Shown: positions 6,136 to 6,158 of the stretch, in pieces
Layout: each line of letters opens with the position of its first letter
How positions within the stretch are numbered: the stretch's first letter is position 1
Assembly (NCBI GenBank): GCA_947379685.1
Contig: CANCOG010000316.1
Span: forward strand, 1-6,158
DNA length: 6,158 bases
Reading direction: 5' to 3'
Source of the DNA: Flavipsychrobacter stenotrophus
GTDB taxonomy: Bacteria > Bacteroidota > Bacteroidia > Chitinophagales > Chitinophagaceae
Position numbers and translations under genes: made by a program
The notes under the pieces: generated by a model
Databases searched by the model: none
Seen by the model: the letters and a program-made list of their open reading frames with translations, nothing else
Told to the model about the DNA's origin: nothing

Positions 6136-6158
6136 ATATGATCAGAAATAAGCCTTCA

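Noticed and set aside
1..6158. CRISPR array, insertion sequence, tRNA or rRNA
   Set aside because: No spaced repeats, transposase, terminal inverted repeats or tRNA-like cloverleaf were seen on either strand.

Overview
The window looks like chromosomal DNA from a member of the Bacteroidota, probably of the Sphingobacteriales/Chitinophagales type. Start codons sit in A-rich leaders without Shine-Dalgarno sequences. Matches to the Bacteroidota promoter element TAnnTTTG lie upstream of several genes. The protein families fit as well: a DUF3857/transglutaminase-like exported protein, a MauE/DoxX-thioredoxin fusion, and a small lipoprotein with an LNSC lipobox. The assignment rests on these traits alone; there is no rRNA or tRNA here to confirm it.

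Layout: four genes lie on the minus strand and one on the plus strand. From right to left on the minus strand they are (i) a membrane protein with a MauE/DoxX core and a C-terminal periplasmic thioredoxin domain (5494-4550), (ii) a soluble family 2 glycosyltransferase resembling dolichol-phosphate mannose synthase (4322-3585), (iii) a flavoenzyme that matches eukaryotic-type UDP-galactopyranose mutase almost motif for motif (3463-2069), and (iv) a large exported DUF3857/transglutaminase-like protein (1913 to the left edge, where it is cut before its stop). The plus-strand gene at 5625-6053 encodes a 142-residue lipoprotein and is divergent from the MauE-thioredoxin gene. There is no RNA gene, CRISPR array or insertion sequence that I can support.

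Transcription: a strong terminator (2006-2033) ends the mutase unit. A promoter for the DUF3857 gene begins only about 30 bp beyond it, so that gene is a separate unit. The glycosyltransferase and mutase genes are codirectional, 121 bp apart, with no convincing terminator between them. Their gap holds an imperfect inverted repeat, a possible second promoter and a degenerate array of eight 7-bp units.

How the genes may work together: the glycosyltransferase and mutase probably form a small glycan-precursor module. The mutase would make UDP-galactofuranose; the transferase would move a sugar to a polyprenyl phosphate or another acceptor. The MauE-thioredoxin protein and the DUF3857 protein act, by prediction, in the periplasm and have no obvious link to that module. 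I see no clear new defence or mobile system. The most notable points are the eukaryotic-type mutase in a bacterial setting, the heptad array in its leader, and the apparent loss of the catalytic Cys and His in the transglutaminase-like protein.
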